64,000 bases of DNA from assembly GCA_963780825.1 (NCBI GenBank), contig CAWADL010000007.1:114053-178052 (forward strand), given 5' to 3'. The position numbers were made by a program, and so were the translations under genes. A model generated the notes under the pieces. It ran no database searches. It was not told where the DNA came from and saw only the letters and a list, made by a program, of their open reading frames with translations. This stretch comes from Roseiarcus sp963780825. Lineage in GTDB: Bacteria; Pseudomonadota; Alphaproteobacteria; Rhizobiales; Beijerinckiaceae. Positions 19,112-27,868 of the stretch are shown piece by piece (the stretch's first letter is position 1; each line of letters opens with the position of its first letter).

Positions 19112-20006
19112 GTGGCGACGCGCCACCGCGAGGCGTCCGCGCGAACGAGGCCGCCGAGCTCAGCCGCGCGGCTGCCCGACCTGGTCGTCGCCGCGCGGCG
19201 GCTGGCGCATAGCGTCATGCACGGCGTGCACGGACGCCGGCGCGCCGGGCCGGGCGAGAATTTCTGGCAGTTCCGCCCGTTCGTCTCGGGCGAGCCGGCC
19301 AATCGCATCGACTGGCGCCGCTCGGCGCGGGAGAACCACGCCTTCGTGCGCGAGCGCGAATGGGAGGCGGCGCAGACGCTGTGGCTCTGGTTCGACCGCT
19401 CGGCGTCCATGGATTTCCGCTCCGAACTCGCGCCAGACCACCAAGCGCGACCGCGCGGCCGTGCTGATCCTGGCGCTCGCCGATCTTGCGGTGCGCGGCG
19501 GCGAGCGGGTCGGGCCTGCTCGGGCTGGCGCGGCCGATCGCCGCGCGCGACGTGATCGACCGGTTCGCCGAGATCCTCGCCGCGCCGGCGCTCCGGCGCC
19601 GAAGCCGCTGCCGCCGGCGAGCGCCGTCGCGGCGCGGTCGAAGCTGGTGCTGATCGGCGATTTCCTCTCGCGAGCCCGACAGCGATCGCCGAGCGGTTCG
19701 CGGCGCTCGGCGCGGAGGGCGCGGAAGGCCATGTGCTGATGATCGCCGATCCCGTCGAGGAGACGTTTCCCTTCGAGGGCCATACCGATTTTCTCGACAT
19801 GGCCGGCGTTGCCGCGCCTGCGCGCGCCGCGCGCCGAGAATTTTCGCGAGGGCTATCAGGCGCGGCTCGCCGCGCAGCGCGAGGCGGTGAAGGCCGCCGC
19901 GCGGGCGCGGGGCTGGGATTTCGCGCTGCATCGCACCGACGCCTCGGCGGCCAGCGCCTTGTTGGCGCTGCACGCCCGGCTTGGGCAGAGATTGGGAGCG
20001 GCCTGA
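19112..20006 (+). CDS. DUF58-domain protein (frameshifted several times)
   Basis: This is a DUF58/VWA-like protein, the usual partner of MoxR. The N-terminal segment GVHGRRRAGPGENFWQFRPF, then RIDWRRSARE and LWLWFDRSASMDF, is the DUF58 hallmark with its MIDAS-like D-x-S-x-S. Frames change near 19430, 19515, 19600, 19670 and 19805, yet each piece continues the family sequence up to a C-terminus ending LLALHARLGQRLGAA at 20006. The corrected length is about 295 aa. The start is GTG 19112. The stop is one base before the next ATG. Confidence 0.8.
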
Positions 20007-20007
20007 G

Positions 20008-22775
20008 ATGTTCGGCCTGCCGCTCGCCTTCGCCGCCCCCGCCGCGCTGGTCGCGCTGCTCGGGCTGGTCGCGCTCTACTGGCTGCTGCGGGTCACGCCG
20101 CCGCGGCCGCGCCGGCAGGTGTTTCCGCCGGTTCGGCTGCTGCTCGGGCTCAACCCGAAGGAGACGACGGCGTTTCGCACGCCCTGGCCGCTGCTGCTGC
20201 TGCGGCTTGCTCATCGCGGCGCTGGTCGTGCTGGCGATGGCGGGGCCGATCCTGCGGGCGCTGGTCGCCGCGACGGGCGCGAAAGGGCCGCTGCTGATCG
20301 TCATCGACGACGGCTTCGCCGCGGCGCCGACCTGGGAGCAGCGGATCACGCTCGCGCGCGAGAACGCCAGCGCCGCGGCGCGCGCCAGTCGGCCGGTGGC
20401 TCTGGCGCCGGTGTCGCATGGCGCCGAGCCGATCGCGGCCGACGACGCCGAGGCGGTCGAAGCCAAGCTGGCCGCGCTGGCGCCGGTCGCCTACGCGGTC
20501 CCGCATGCGCCGGCGCTGGGATCGATCGACCAAGTTCCTGGCCGCAAATCCCGGGGCTGAGACGCTGTGGATCGCCGACGGGCTCGATCTCGGGCGGGCG
20601 TCCGACTTCGCGCGCGGCGCTGAAGGCCGCCGGCGGCCCGGTCGAGGTCGCCGCCGACGCCGAGACGCCGCTCGCCCTCGTCGGCGCGGCGAGCCTGCCG
20701 GCGAGCCTGGAAGTCTCGCGTCGCCCGCGCCGCGCGACCGCGTCGGCGACAACGGCGCCGTGCGCGCCTATGACGGACGCTCGCGCCTCGATCGGCGAGG
20801 CGCCGTTCGATTTCGCCGACAAGACGACGGCGACGGCGCAGCTTCGAACTGCCGGTCGAACTGCGCAACGACATCACCCGGCTCGCCATCGACGGCGAGG
20901 CCTCCGCCGGGCGCCGCTTGGCTGATCGACGAGCGCGCCAAGCGCCGGCGCGTCGCGGTGGCGGCTGGCGGCAGCTCCGATCTCGCCGAGCCGCTGCTGG
21001 CGCCGACCTACTACATCACCCGCGCGCTGGCGCCGTTCGCCGACGTGCGCGAGGCGAAACCCGGCGCCGCCGATCCGATCGCCGACCTGCTCTCTGAGCA
21101 ACCAACTGTGCTGGCGCTCGCCGACATGAATGTCGGCGCCGGGACCGACGCACGACAAAATCGCTGATTGGATCAACGGCGGCGGCGTGCTGGTGCGCTT
21201 CGCGGGGACGCGGCTGGCGTCCGGCGACGACGATCTGATCCCGACGCCGCTGCGGCGGGGCGGGCGCACGCTGGGCGGCGCCTTGTCGTGGGATACGCCG
21301 CGGCACGTTGCGCCGTTCGAGGCGCCGAGCCCGTTCGTCGGGCTCGCCGCGCCGGAGGAAGTGATGATCTCCCGGCAGGTGCTGGCCGAACCCGAGCCCG
21401 GCCTGCCGGAAAAAACCTGGGCGCGGCTTGGCCGACGGCACGCCGCTGGTCACGGCGGCGCGGCGCGGCAAGGGGCTGATCGTGCTGTTTCACGTCACCG
21501 CCGACACGACCTGGTCGAACCTGCCGCTCTCCGGCCTGTTCGTCGAGATGATGCGCCGCATCGTCGCCGAGGCGGGCTCGGCGAGCCCCGCAGGCGGCGC
21601 GACGGCGGCGAAATCGGCGCTGCCGCCGTGGCGCACGCTCGACGGCTATGGCGCTCTGGAGGCGCCGCCGGCGTCGGCAAAGCCTTTGCCGGTTGGTTTT
21701 TCCGGCGCGGCCGACGCCGAGCATCCTCCGGGCTTCTACGGCCCGGCGGAGAGCGCCTTCGCCGTCAACGCGCTCGCTGAAGGCGCCGCGCTCGCGCCCG
21801 CCGACTACGCCGGCTTGCCGATGCGCGCCGGTGGCCTCGCCATCGCGCCGCCGCTCGATCTGAAACCTTGGTTGTTGCTGCTGGCTTTGATTGGCTTCCT
21901 CGTTGACACGGTGGTGAGCCTCAGGCTCGGCGGGGTAGGGCGGTCCTTGCGGCTTTGGCGCGCTGCGCCTTTGATGCTGGCGCTGTTGATGCTGGCGCCC
22001 GCTCCGCAAGCTCGCGCGGCCGATACGAGCGACCTGCAGGCCGCGACCTCCACCCGCCTCGGCTATGTGCTGAGCGGCGATGGCGAGGTCGACGAGACGT
22101 CACGGCTCGGCCTCGAGCAACTCACGCATGCGCTCGACGCGCGTACCTCCGCCGCGCTCTCCGATCCCGTGGCGCTCGACCCCGCGAAGGACGAACTCGC
22201 GTTCTATCCGCTGATCTACTGGCCGATCGCCGCCGACCGGCCGCAGCCATCGTCCGCCGCGGTGGCGCGCGTCGCCGCGTTCATGCGCAACGGCGGCACC
22301 GTGGTGTTTGACACCCGCGACGCGCTGACCTCGCGCCCCGGCGATCCGCCGAGCCCGGAGACACAGTGGCTGCGGAAGTTGCTGACCGGCGTCGACGTGC
22401 CTGAACTGGAGCCGGTGCCGCGCGATCACGTCGTGACCAAGACTTTCTATCTGCTCGACCAGATCGTCGGCCGCTCGGAGAACGGCCAGACCTGGATCGA
22501 GGCGCTGCCGCCGATCGATCCGAAGGATCGCGCCAACCGTCCGGCGCGCGCTGGCGACAGCGTCTCGCCGATCGTCATCACGTCGAACGATCTCGCCGGC
22601 GCCTGGGCGGCGCGGGAGGACGGCTCGCCGCTGTACGCGCTGAAGCCCGGCGGCCCGCAGCCAGCGCGAGATGGCGCTGCGCGGCGGCATCAACCTGGTG
22701 ATGTACGCGCTGACCGGAAACTACAAGGCCGACCAGGTGCACGCCAAGGATCTGCTGGAGAGGCTGGCGCGGTGA
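20008..22775 (+). CDS. BatA/DUF4159-domain membrane protein (frameshifted several times)
   Basis: About 920 aa after correction. The N-terminal BatA-type domain has a hydrophobic segment at residues 4-26 and a second one near LIAALVVLAMAGPIL. The central region resembles a VWA/glutamine-amidotransferase-like fold. A membrane segment (LLLLALIGFLVDTVVSL, around 21870) precedes the DUF4159 domain (LGYVLSGDGEVDETSRLGL, FYPLIYWPI, NGGTVVFDTRDA). Frames shift near 20205, 20530, 20620, 20730, 20850, 20905, 21150, 21425 and 22668; those examined are single extra bases. It works with the MoxR/DUF58 proteins in an envelope-associated complex of uncertain role. Confidence 0.8.
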
Positions 22776-24869
22776 ACGATTGGTCGCTGAGCCTCTCCCC
22801 GGTCTTCCCGCTCTGGGTGTTTGCCGCGCTCGGCGTCGCCGCTGCGCTCGGCGTGGCGCTGACCGCATGGGCGCGGCCGCGCGCGGCGTTCTGGCGCGCC
22901 GTCGTCGCGGCGCTACTGTTGTTTGGTCTCGCTGACCCCGCTTTGCGTCGCGAGGATCGCCGCCCGCTGAAAGACGTCGTCGCCGTCGTCGTCGACCATT
23001 CCGGCTCCAACCGGATCGGCGACCGGCAGACAGCAGACCGAGGCCGCGCGCGCCGAGGTCGCGAAGCAACTCGCGACGATCGACAACGTCGAGCCGCATT
23101 TCGTTGACACGCCGCGCGAGGATCCCGACAACAAGGGCACCGAGGTTTTTTCGGCTTTGCGCGAAGCGCTCGCCGACACGCCGCCTGAACGCGTCGCCGG
23201 CGCGATCGTCATCACCGATGGCATAGCGCACGATGCGCCCGCCAACGCCGCGGCGCTCGGCTTCAAGGCGCCGCTGCATGTGCTGGTCACCGGCCACGAC
23301 GGCGAGCGCGACCGGCGCATCGAGTTGGTTGAAGCGCCGCGCTTCGGCATCGTCGGCAAGAACCAGACCATCGTTGCCCGCGTGCTCGACAGCGACGATC
23401 ACGGCGAGCCGGCCGAAGTCGCAGTGCGCCGCGATGGGCAGACGATCGCCACCGTTCAGGCGCGCATTGGCCAGCGGCTCGAAATACCCGCGCCGATCGA
23501 CCACGCCGGCGACAACATATTCGAACTGGAGGTCGCCCAGCTTCCCAACGAACTGACCACGATCAACAACAAGGCGGTGGTCACGATCAACGGCGTGCGC
23601 GACAAGCTGCGCGTGTTGCTGGTATCGGGCGAGCCGCATCCCGGCGAACGCATGTGGCGCAACTTGCTGAAGTCCGACGCCAACGTCGACCTCGTCCATT
23701 TCACCATCCTGCGGCCGCCGGACAAGAGCACCGATGGCACGCCGATCAACGAACTGTCGCTGATCGCTTTCCCCGTCGCCGATTTGTTTGGTCGAAAGAT
23801 CAGGGATTTCGATCTCATCATCTTCGACCGCTACTCGACGCAGGCCGTGTTGCCGCAGGTCTATCTCGACAACATCGTGCGCTACGTGCGCGAGGGCGGC
23901 GCGCTGATGCTGGCGGTCGGGCCGGAGTTCGAGACGCCGGAGGGTCTGTTCAACACGCCGATTGGCGAGATTTCCCCGGCGCGACCGACCGGCGAGGATT
24001 ATCTCACCGCGTTCAAGCCGCAGATTTCCGCCGACGGCGCCAAACATCCGGTCACGCGCGGGCTTCCGGGTTCGGAGGGGGAGACGCCGGCCTGGGGCGG
24101 CTGGTTCCGCGCCATCGGCGCCAAGCTCACCACCGGCGTCAACGTGATGCAGGCGAGCCCGACGACGCCGCTGCTGGCGCTGTCGCGCATCGACAAGGGA
24201 CGCATCGCGCTGCTGCTCAGCGATCAGATATGGCTGTGGGCGCGCGGCTACGATGGCGGCGGCCCGCATCTCGATCTGCTGCGCCGTCTCGCGCATTGGT
24301 TGATGAAGGAGCCGGAGCTGGAGGAGGAGGCCCTTCGCGCCCGCGCGCACGGGCAGGATGTGACGATCGAGCGCCAGAGCCTGAAGGACGAAATCCCGCC
24401 GGTCACGCTCACCGGACCGGACGGCGCGACGCGGCCGTTGACGCTGAAGGCCGCCGAGCCGGGATTGTCCCGCGTGGTGGTGCATGTCGAGGACGATGGG
24501 CTGTATCGGGCGAGCGATGGCGAGCATATCGCGCTGGTCAATGTGGGGCCGGAGAACCCGATTGAATACCAGGAGGTCGTGTCTACGACGGACAAGCTGC
24601 GCGCGCTGGCGGACTCCACTGGCGGTTCGTCGAAGCGTCTTGGCGATCCGATTTCCGTGCCGCGCATTCTAGCGATGCGCGAGTCGCCGATTTACGCGGG
24701 GGCCGGTTTCATCGCCGTCAAGCGCACCGGCGCCAGCGCTTTGATTGGAGTGTCGCGACGGCCGCTGGCGGAGGGGTTTGGCGGGCTGATCGTGCTTGTT
24801 GGCGCGCTGATTGTGATGTGGTTGACGGAGGGCGGGCGGAGGTTTTGGCGGCGAGGCGATAAGCTGTGA
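22772..24869 (+). CDS. Large membrane protein of the MoxR/DUF58 cluster (one frameshift)
   Basis: About 698 aa. GTG 22772 overlaps the previous stop. There are two N-terminal membrane helices (FPLWVFAALGVAAALGVAL and VVAALLLFGLADPAL) and one at the C-terminus (LIVLVGALIVMWL). Between them are a VWA-like segment (VVVDHSGSNRIGDRQ, VAGAIVITDGIAHDAP) and a glutamine-amidotransferase-like domain (VLLVSGEPHPGERMWRNLL, YVREGGALMLAVGPEF). Near 23030 one extra base in CAGACAGCAGACC shifts the frame. It is the last gene of the moxR operon; a palindromic repeat follows. Confidence 0.8.
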
Positions 24870-24892
24870 CAAAGTGGCGGGCGCGCGCGGTA

Positions 24893-24987
24893 TGTAGCCG
24901 CGGTCGTTGACCGCGGCCGACGTGTGAGCGCCCCTTTCGGGAAATATTCGATCTCGGCGCCGCCGCGGTCAACGACCGCGGCTACAA
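24893..24987. repeat. Palindromic intergenic element, 'TGTAGCCGCGGTCGTTGACCGCGG' family, copy 1
   Basis: The ends TGTAGCCGCGGTCGTTGACC... and ...GGTCAACGACCGCGGCTACA are inverted, and each contains the palindrome CCGCGGTCGTTGACCGCGG. The centre (GAGCGCCCCTTTCGGGAAATATTCGATCTCGGCG, 24928-24962) is similar to the centre of the copy at 46508-46604. A degenerate half-copy lies near 30047. It separates the convergent moxR operon and flagellar genes. Confidence 0.8.
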
Positions 24988-25018
24988 GCGGCCGCGGCTT
25001 CTCGTTGATCCAGTCCTC

Positions 25019-25474
25019 TTACGTCTTCTTGTTCTCGCTGTTGACCAGGAAATTGAACTCCACCACGCCCATGTCGGTTATGACATTCGAGCGCAGCCGC
25101 GTATTGATCTTCTGAATCAAATTCTCCGTCATCTTACCGATGTCGACGCGGTCGAGATGGGCGAAATCGATCTTCTCATCGCCGTAGATGTATTGGAAAG
25201 TCTCGTCGATCACGAAGGCCTCCGGCGGCGCCTGCAGTGTCTTGGCGACTTCGAGATCGACGACATAGTTGAGCTGCACGACGACATAGCCCTTCACCGC
25301 GCCGTCGCGAATGATCGGCACGTTGAGCTCGCGGGTCTTTCGTGTCTCGAACGCGCTCTCAGCGGGTTTCGCGCTCTCCTTCTCGGCTTTCACCTTCATC
25401 ACGTAGGAGGCGCCGAATGTCGCTCCCACCATCACCAGACAACACCAGACCGCCACGAACAGCGTCTTGATCAT
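25019..25474 (-). CDS. FliL-like single-pass membrane protein of the flagellar cluster
   Basis: Length is 151 aa. One N-terminal membrane segment (LFVAVWCCLVMVGATFGASY) is followed by a charged linker and a globular domain ending KMTENLIQKINTRLRSNVIT then GVVEFNFLV. That end resembles the C-terminus of FliL (helix followed by a V-x-F-x-x-F-hh strand). A bona fide fliL is present at 36699, so this would be a second FliL-like protein. It overlaps the upstream flgN-like gene by 4 bases. The exact role (stator support or basal-body association) is inferred. Confidence 0.5.
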   Translation of the reverse strand: MIKTLFVAVWCCLVMVGATFGASYVMKVKAEKESAKPAESAFETRKTRELNVPIIRDGAVKGYVVVQLNYVVDLEVAKTLQAPPEAFVIDETFQYIYGDEKIDFAHLDRVDIGKMTENLIQKINTRLRSNVITDMGVVEFNFLVNSENKKT

Positions 25475-25854
25475 CGACGGTTCTCCCGCCAGATCTGTGC
25501 GGAATAAGTGCCGTCTGATTGACCGTCGCGAATGGTGCGCGCCAAGACTTCCGAAATCGTGCGCGCGGCGCGCAAGCGCGCGTGCAGAATCCTCTGGTTC
25601 TTCTCCAGCTTGCCGAGCAGGTCGCCAAGCGCGGCGCGCGCGCGCGGGTGCGAGCGCATACCCGCGAGGTTGACATCGATCCGGCTCAGTTCAAGCAGGC
25701 CTTGGCTTTTGCGCTGACTGTGCGCGCGATAATCCACCGGGCCCGGACCATCGAGATCGCGGGTCTCCCGTTCGACCGCGTCGGTGAGACGCTCGACGGT
25801 CAACAGAAAGAACGCGAGGGGGCCCGTCTCCGGCTTGACTGTTCGGCTACTCAC
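25471..25854 (-). CDS. FlgN-like flagellar chaperone candidate
   Basis: Length is 127 aa, helical and charged, without membrane segments. The pattern (RKSQGLLELSRI, then KLEKNQRILHARLRAARTIS and a C-terminal SDGTYSA) resembles the FlgN-type proteins of Rhizobiales flagellar loci, which escort hook-associated proteins FlgK and FlgL to the export gate. It overlaps the neighbouring genes by 4 bases at both ends. Assignment rests on pattern and context, since FlgN sequences are poorly conserved. Confidence 0.6.
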   Translation of the reverse strand: MSSRTVKPETGPLAFFLLTVERLTDAVERETRDLDGPGPVDYRAHSQRKSQGLLELSRIDVNLAGMRSHPRARAALGDLLGKLEKNQRILHARLRAARTISEVLARTIRDGQSDGTYSAQIWRENRR

Positions 25855-26432
25855 AGCGGTTTGGTCCTCGCAAACATGACGGCGCCGTGCTCGATGTCAG
25901 CCTGGCTCGGCGCGGAGAGCGCGTTGCTGCTCACAAGCGTTGTCGCCGCCGCCGTCGCTTCGTGCGGTTTCCCCGGCGCGGTCAGCTCGGAGCTCGCCGA
26001 CATCGGCCGGCCAGAAAACAAGCGCGAAGCAATGCCGAGCCGTCCTGAGCCCGCGATTTGATCGGCGACGCGTTCAGCAAGCATCGAGCGCCACATGTCG
26101 CCCGCATAACCTTGCCCGTAAGCGCTCGGCGTATCTTTCGGCAGCATCTCGCTGATCATTTCGGTCAGCAACACAGACTCAAGTTTGGTGTGCGCCTTGT
26201 CCATGCGCGCCGTGCGCGACAGCGTCGCGTTGCCGAGTTTTCCGCGCGCATCGGAGAGGCCCTCGGTGGGCGTTGCGGGAGTCGCCGCGTCGAGCGCGGC
26301 TGCGAAGTCCTGAGGCGAATCGGCGCCTTGACTGGAGAGCGCGTTCAGCTTGGCTGTGACGGCGGCGGCGCGCGCGGGATCGGCGGCGCGCGCGACTTCA
26401 GCAACGATGTCTGTGGACGGAGCGATGCTCAT
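25851..26432 (-). CDS. Rod-binding protein (FlgJ N-domain / CheL type)
   Basis: Length is 193 aa. The central part KLESVLLTEMISEMLPK, then GYAGDMWRSMLAERVADQIA and SGRLGIA, is the rod-binding domain (PF10135) found in FlgJ N-termini and in CheL of Caulobacter. There is no muramidase domain, as usual in alphaproteobacteria. The protein probably helps cap or assemble the flagellar rod in the periplasm. It is coupled to the flgN-like gene downstream. Confidence 0.75.
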   Translation of the reverse strand: MSIAPSTDIVAEVARAADPARAAAVTAKLNALSSQGADSPQDFAAALDAATPATPTEGLSDARGKLGNATLSRTARMDKAHTKLESVLLTEMISEMLPKDTPSAYGQGYAGDMWRSMLAERVADQIAGSGRLGIASRLFSGRPMSASSELTAPGKPHEATAAATTLVSSNALSAPSQADIEHGAVMFARTKPL

Positions 26433-26480
26433 CCCTTGCGCCCTCGGCCGTGCAAAACGCGGATCAACACATTCTCGCTC

Positions 26481-26882
26481 TCACGGCTTGCGCGAGCCTG
26501 AGTCCGGCTTCAGGGTCGCCTCGACCAGCTCTTCGAGACTGCGTCGGTCGAGCACTTCGCGATGGGCGTCGCGGGCGGAATCGAGCCAGCGGTCGGCGAG
26601 TTTGGCGAGCCGGCCCTCCTCCAGCGCGCGCTCGGTCAGATGCTTCTCGACAGCTTCGACGCGCGCCAACTGGCGCTCGATGCCGCGCACTTTTCGGGCG
26701 CCGATTGCCGCTGGCGGACCGTAGGCCATCAACCCATCGCCCATCGCCTCGATCATCTCGGCGTGGGCCGCGTTGAGCTTGTCTTTTTCCAAGGTCGCCG
26801 CGGCCTGCCGCCAGACCGCGATTTCGTGCATGCGCTTCTTCAGCCGCTCGATGCGGACGAGCCGTTCGATCTTTTCTTTCAA
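26481..26882 (-). CDS. FliJ-like coiled-coil protein of the flagellar cluster
   Basis: About 133 aa, highly charged and helical, starting LKEKIERLVRIERLKKRMHE. The likely start is TTG 26882 preceded by AAAGGAGC. An upstream extension seen in the open frame (to 27098) is only read-through of an intergenic repeat. Small size, coiled-coil composition and position among export and rod genes fit FliJ, the export-apparatus stalk protein, but sequence identity alone would not prove it. Confidence 0.5.
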   Translation of the reverse strand: MKEKIERLVRIERLKKRMHEIAVWRQAAATLEKDKLNAAHAEMIEAMGDGLMAYGPPAAIGARKVRGIERQLARVEAVEKHLTERALEEGRLAKLADRWLDSARDAHREVLDRRSLEELVEATLKPDSGSRKP

Positions 26883-26918
26883 AGAAGCGCTCCTTTGGTT
26901 GAACGTCCCGGAAAATCC

Positions 26919-27063
26919 GTCATTGCGAGCGAAGCGAAGCAATCCAGCGCTTCCCGCGTATGCCTCGGTTTGATGTCCCCACGTACCGCCGCCGCAGCGG
27001 GGCTGTAATTGAGGCGGCGACGTCTCGCCGAGCGATGGATTGCTTCGCTTCGCTCGCAATGAC
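26919..27063. repeat. Dispersed repeat with ends GTCATTGCGAGCGAAGCGAAGC
   Basis: The left end GTCATTGCGAGCGAAGCGAA and the right end TTCGCTTCGCTCGCAATGAC are perfect inverted repeats extended inward by GCAATCCA / TGGATTGC. This terminal motif is a well-known intergenic repeat of Rhizobiales genomes. Read-through generates the peptides SLRAKRSNP and DCFASLAMT seen in spurious ORFs here. It lies between the fliJ-like gene and fliR. Confidence 0.85.
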
Positions 27064-27110
27064 GGTTGTTGTGTTTCGCGCGGCTCGTTGGGGTCCAAGG
27101 CATGCGACTC

Positions 27111-27860
27111 TCATCCCGAACCGAGCCAGCTTGAGAACGCCGCCGTGAATTCCGCGAGCTGGCCGCGGATCGTGAAATAGATCAGCACAAGCCCGCCTCC
27201 GGCGATGAACGGCGGCGCGATGAAGAACACGGCGATCTGCGGCGTCACCCGATTGACCAGCGCCATCGCGAGGTTGACGACGACCGAATAAAGAAAAAAC
27301 GGCGAGGCGATCCGCGCCGCGATCACGAACGATTGGCCGAGCACGTCGGCGATCGCCGTCAACCCCCGCCGTGCGTCGAAGGCCGCGCCGAAGGGAATGG
27401 CTCGATACGAGTCGACGAGACCGATGATGATCTGCCAATGCAGGTCGGCCACGAAGATCAGCGCCGTCGCCCCCAGCGCCAGAAGCGTCGCCAACGGCGG
27501 CATCGCCTGGCTCTGATCGGCCTCGACGCCGAAGGGATTGGCGAGCCCCAGCATCGTCGCGGCGGCGAAGGCGAGCGTCTCCAGCGCCGAGAGAAACATC
27601 CGCGAGAGGACGCCGATCGAGCCGCCAACCAAAAGCTCCATGACGACCAACTTCGCCATGCCCACGGGGTCCTGATCATGCGCGGGCGCTTCGACGCGAT
27701 CGAGCAGCATTGGGGTCAGCGCCAGCGTCGCCCCGATCACGACAAACAACCGGATCTGCGGCGGGATCTGCGTATTGCCGATGCCCGGCGCGATCATCAG
27801 ACAAGCGCCGATGCGGCAGAACAGCAGGAAAGTCGCGATGACCGTGTGGGAATCAGGCAT
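27111..27860 (-). CDS. fliR: Flagellar export protein FliR
   Basis: Length is 249 aa with about six membrane segments. FliR is part of the FliP5-FliQ4-FliR1 gate of the flagellar type III export apparatus. Diagnostic parts are the N-terminal FCRIGACLMIAPGIGN, the central LGLANPFGVEADQSQ and the C-terminal PQIAVFFIAPPFIAGGGL. The ATG at 27860 lies 8 bases after the flhA stop. Because of a frameshift in flhA, the two genes appear fused in a naive translation, but they are separate. Confidence 0.93.
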   Translation of the reverse strand: MPDSHTVIATFLLFCRIGACLMIAPGIGNTQIPPQIRLFVVIGATLALTPMLLDRVEAPAHDQDPVGMAKLVVMELLVGGSIGVLSRMFLSALETLAFAAATMLGLANPFGVEADQSQAMPPLATLLALGATALIFVADLHWQIIIGLVDSYRAIPFGAAFDARRGLTAIADVLGQSFVIAARIASPFFLYSVVVNLAMALVNRVTPQIAVFFIAPPFIAGGGLVLIYFTIRGQLAEFTAAFSSWLGSG

Positions 27861-27868
27861 TGCGGCGC

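Noticed and set aside
18658..20466. A 602-codon minus-strand ORF over moxR and DUF58
   Set aside because: High-GC shadow frame, rich in Arg, Ala and Pro, opposite clear family sequence on the plus strand.
22578..24527. A 649-codon minus-strand ORF opposite the membrane protein gene
   Set aside because: Antisense shadow with no recognisable motif; the plus strand carries the family sequence.
24893..24987. Rho-independent terminator for the moxR operon
   Set aside because: The palindrome is part of a dispersed repeat and lacks a T-run; it may still hinder read-through, but I cannot call it a terminator.
26883..27098. N-terminal extension of the FliJ-like ORF (SLRAKRSNP ... FARNDG)
   Set aside because: It is translation of the GTCATTGCGAGCG repeat; the real start is TTG 26882 with AAAGGAGC upstream.
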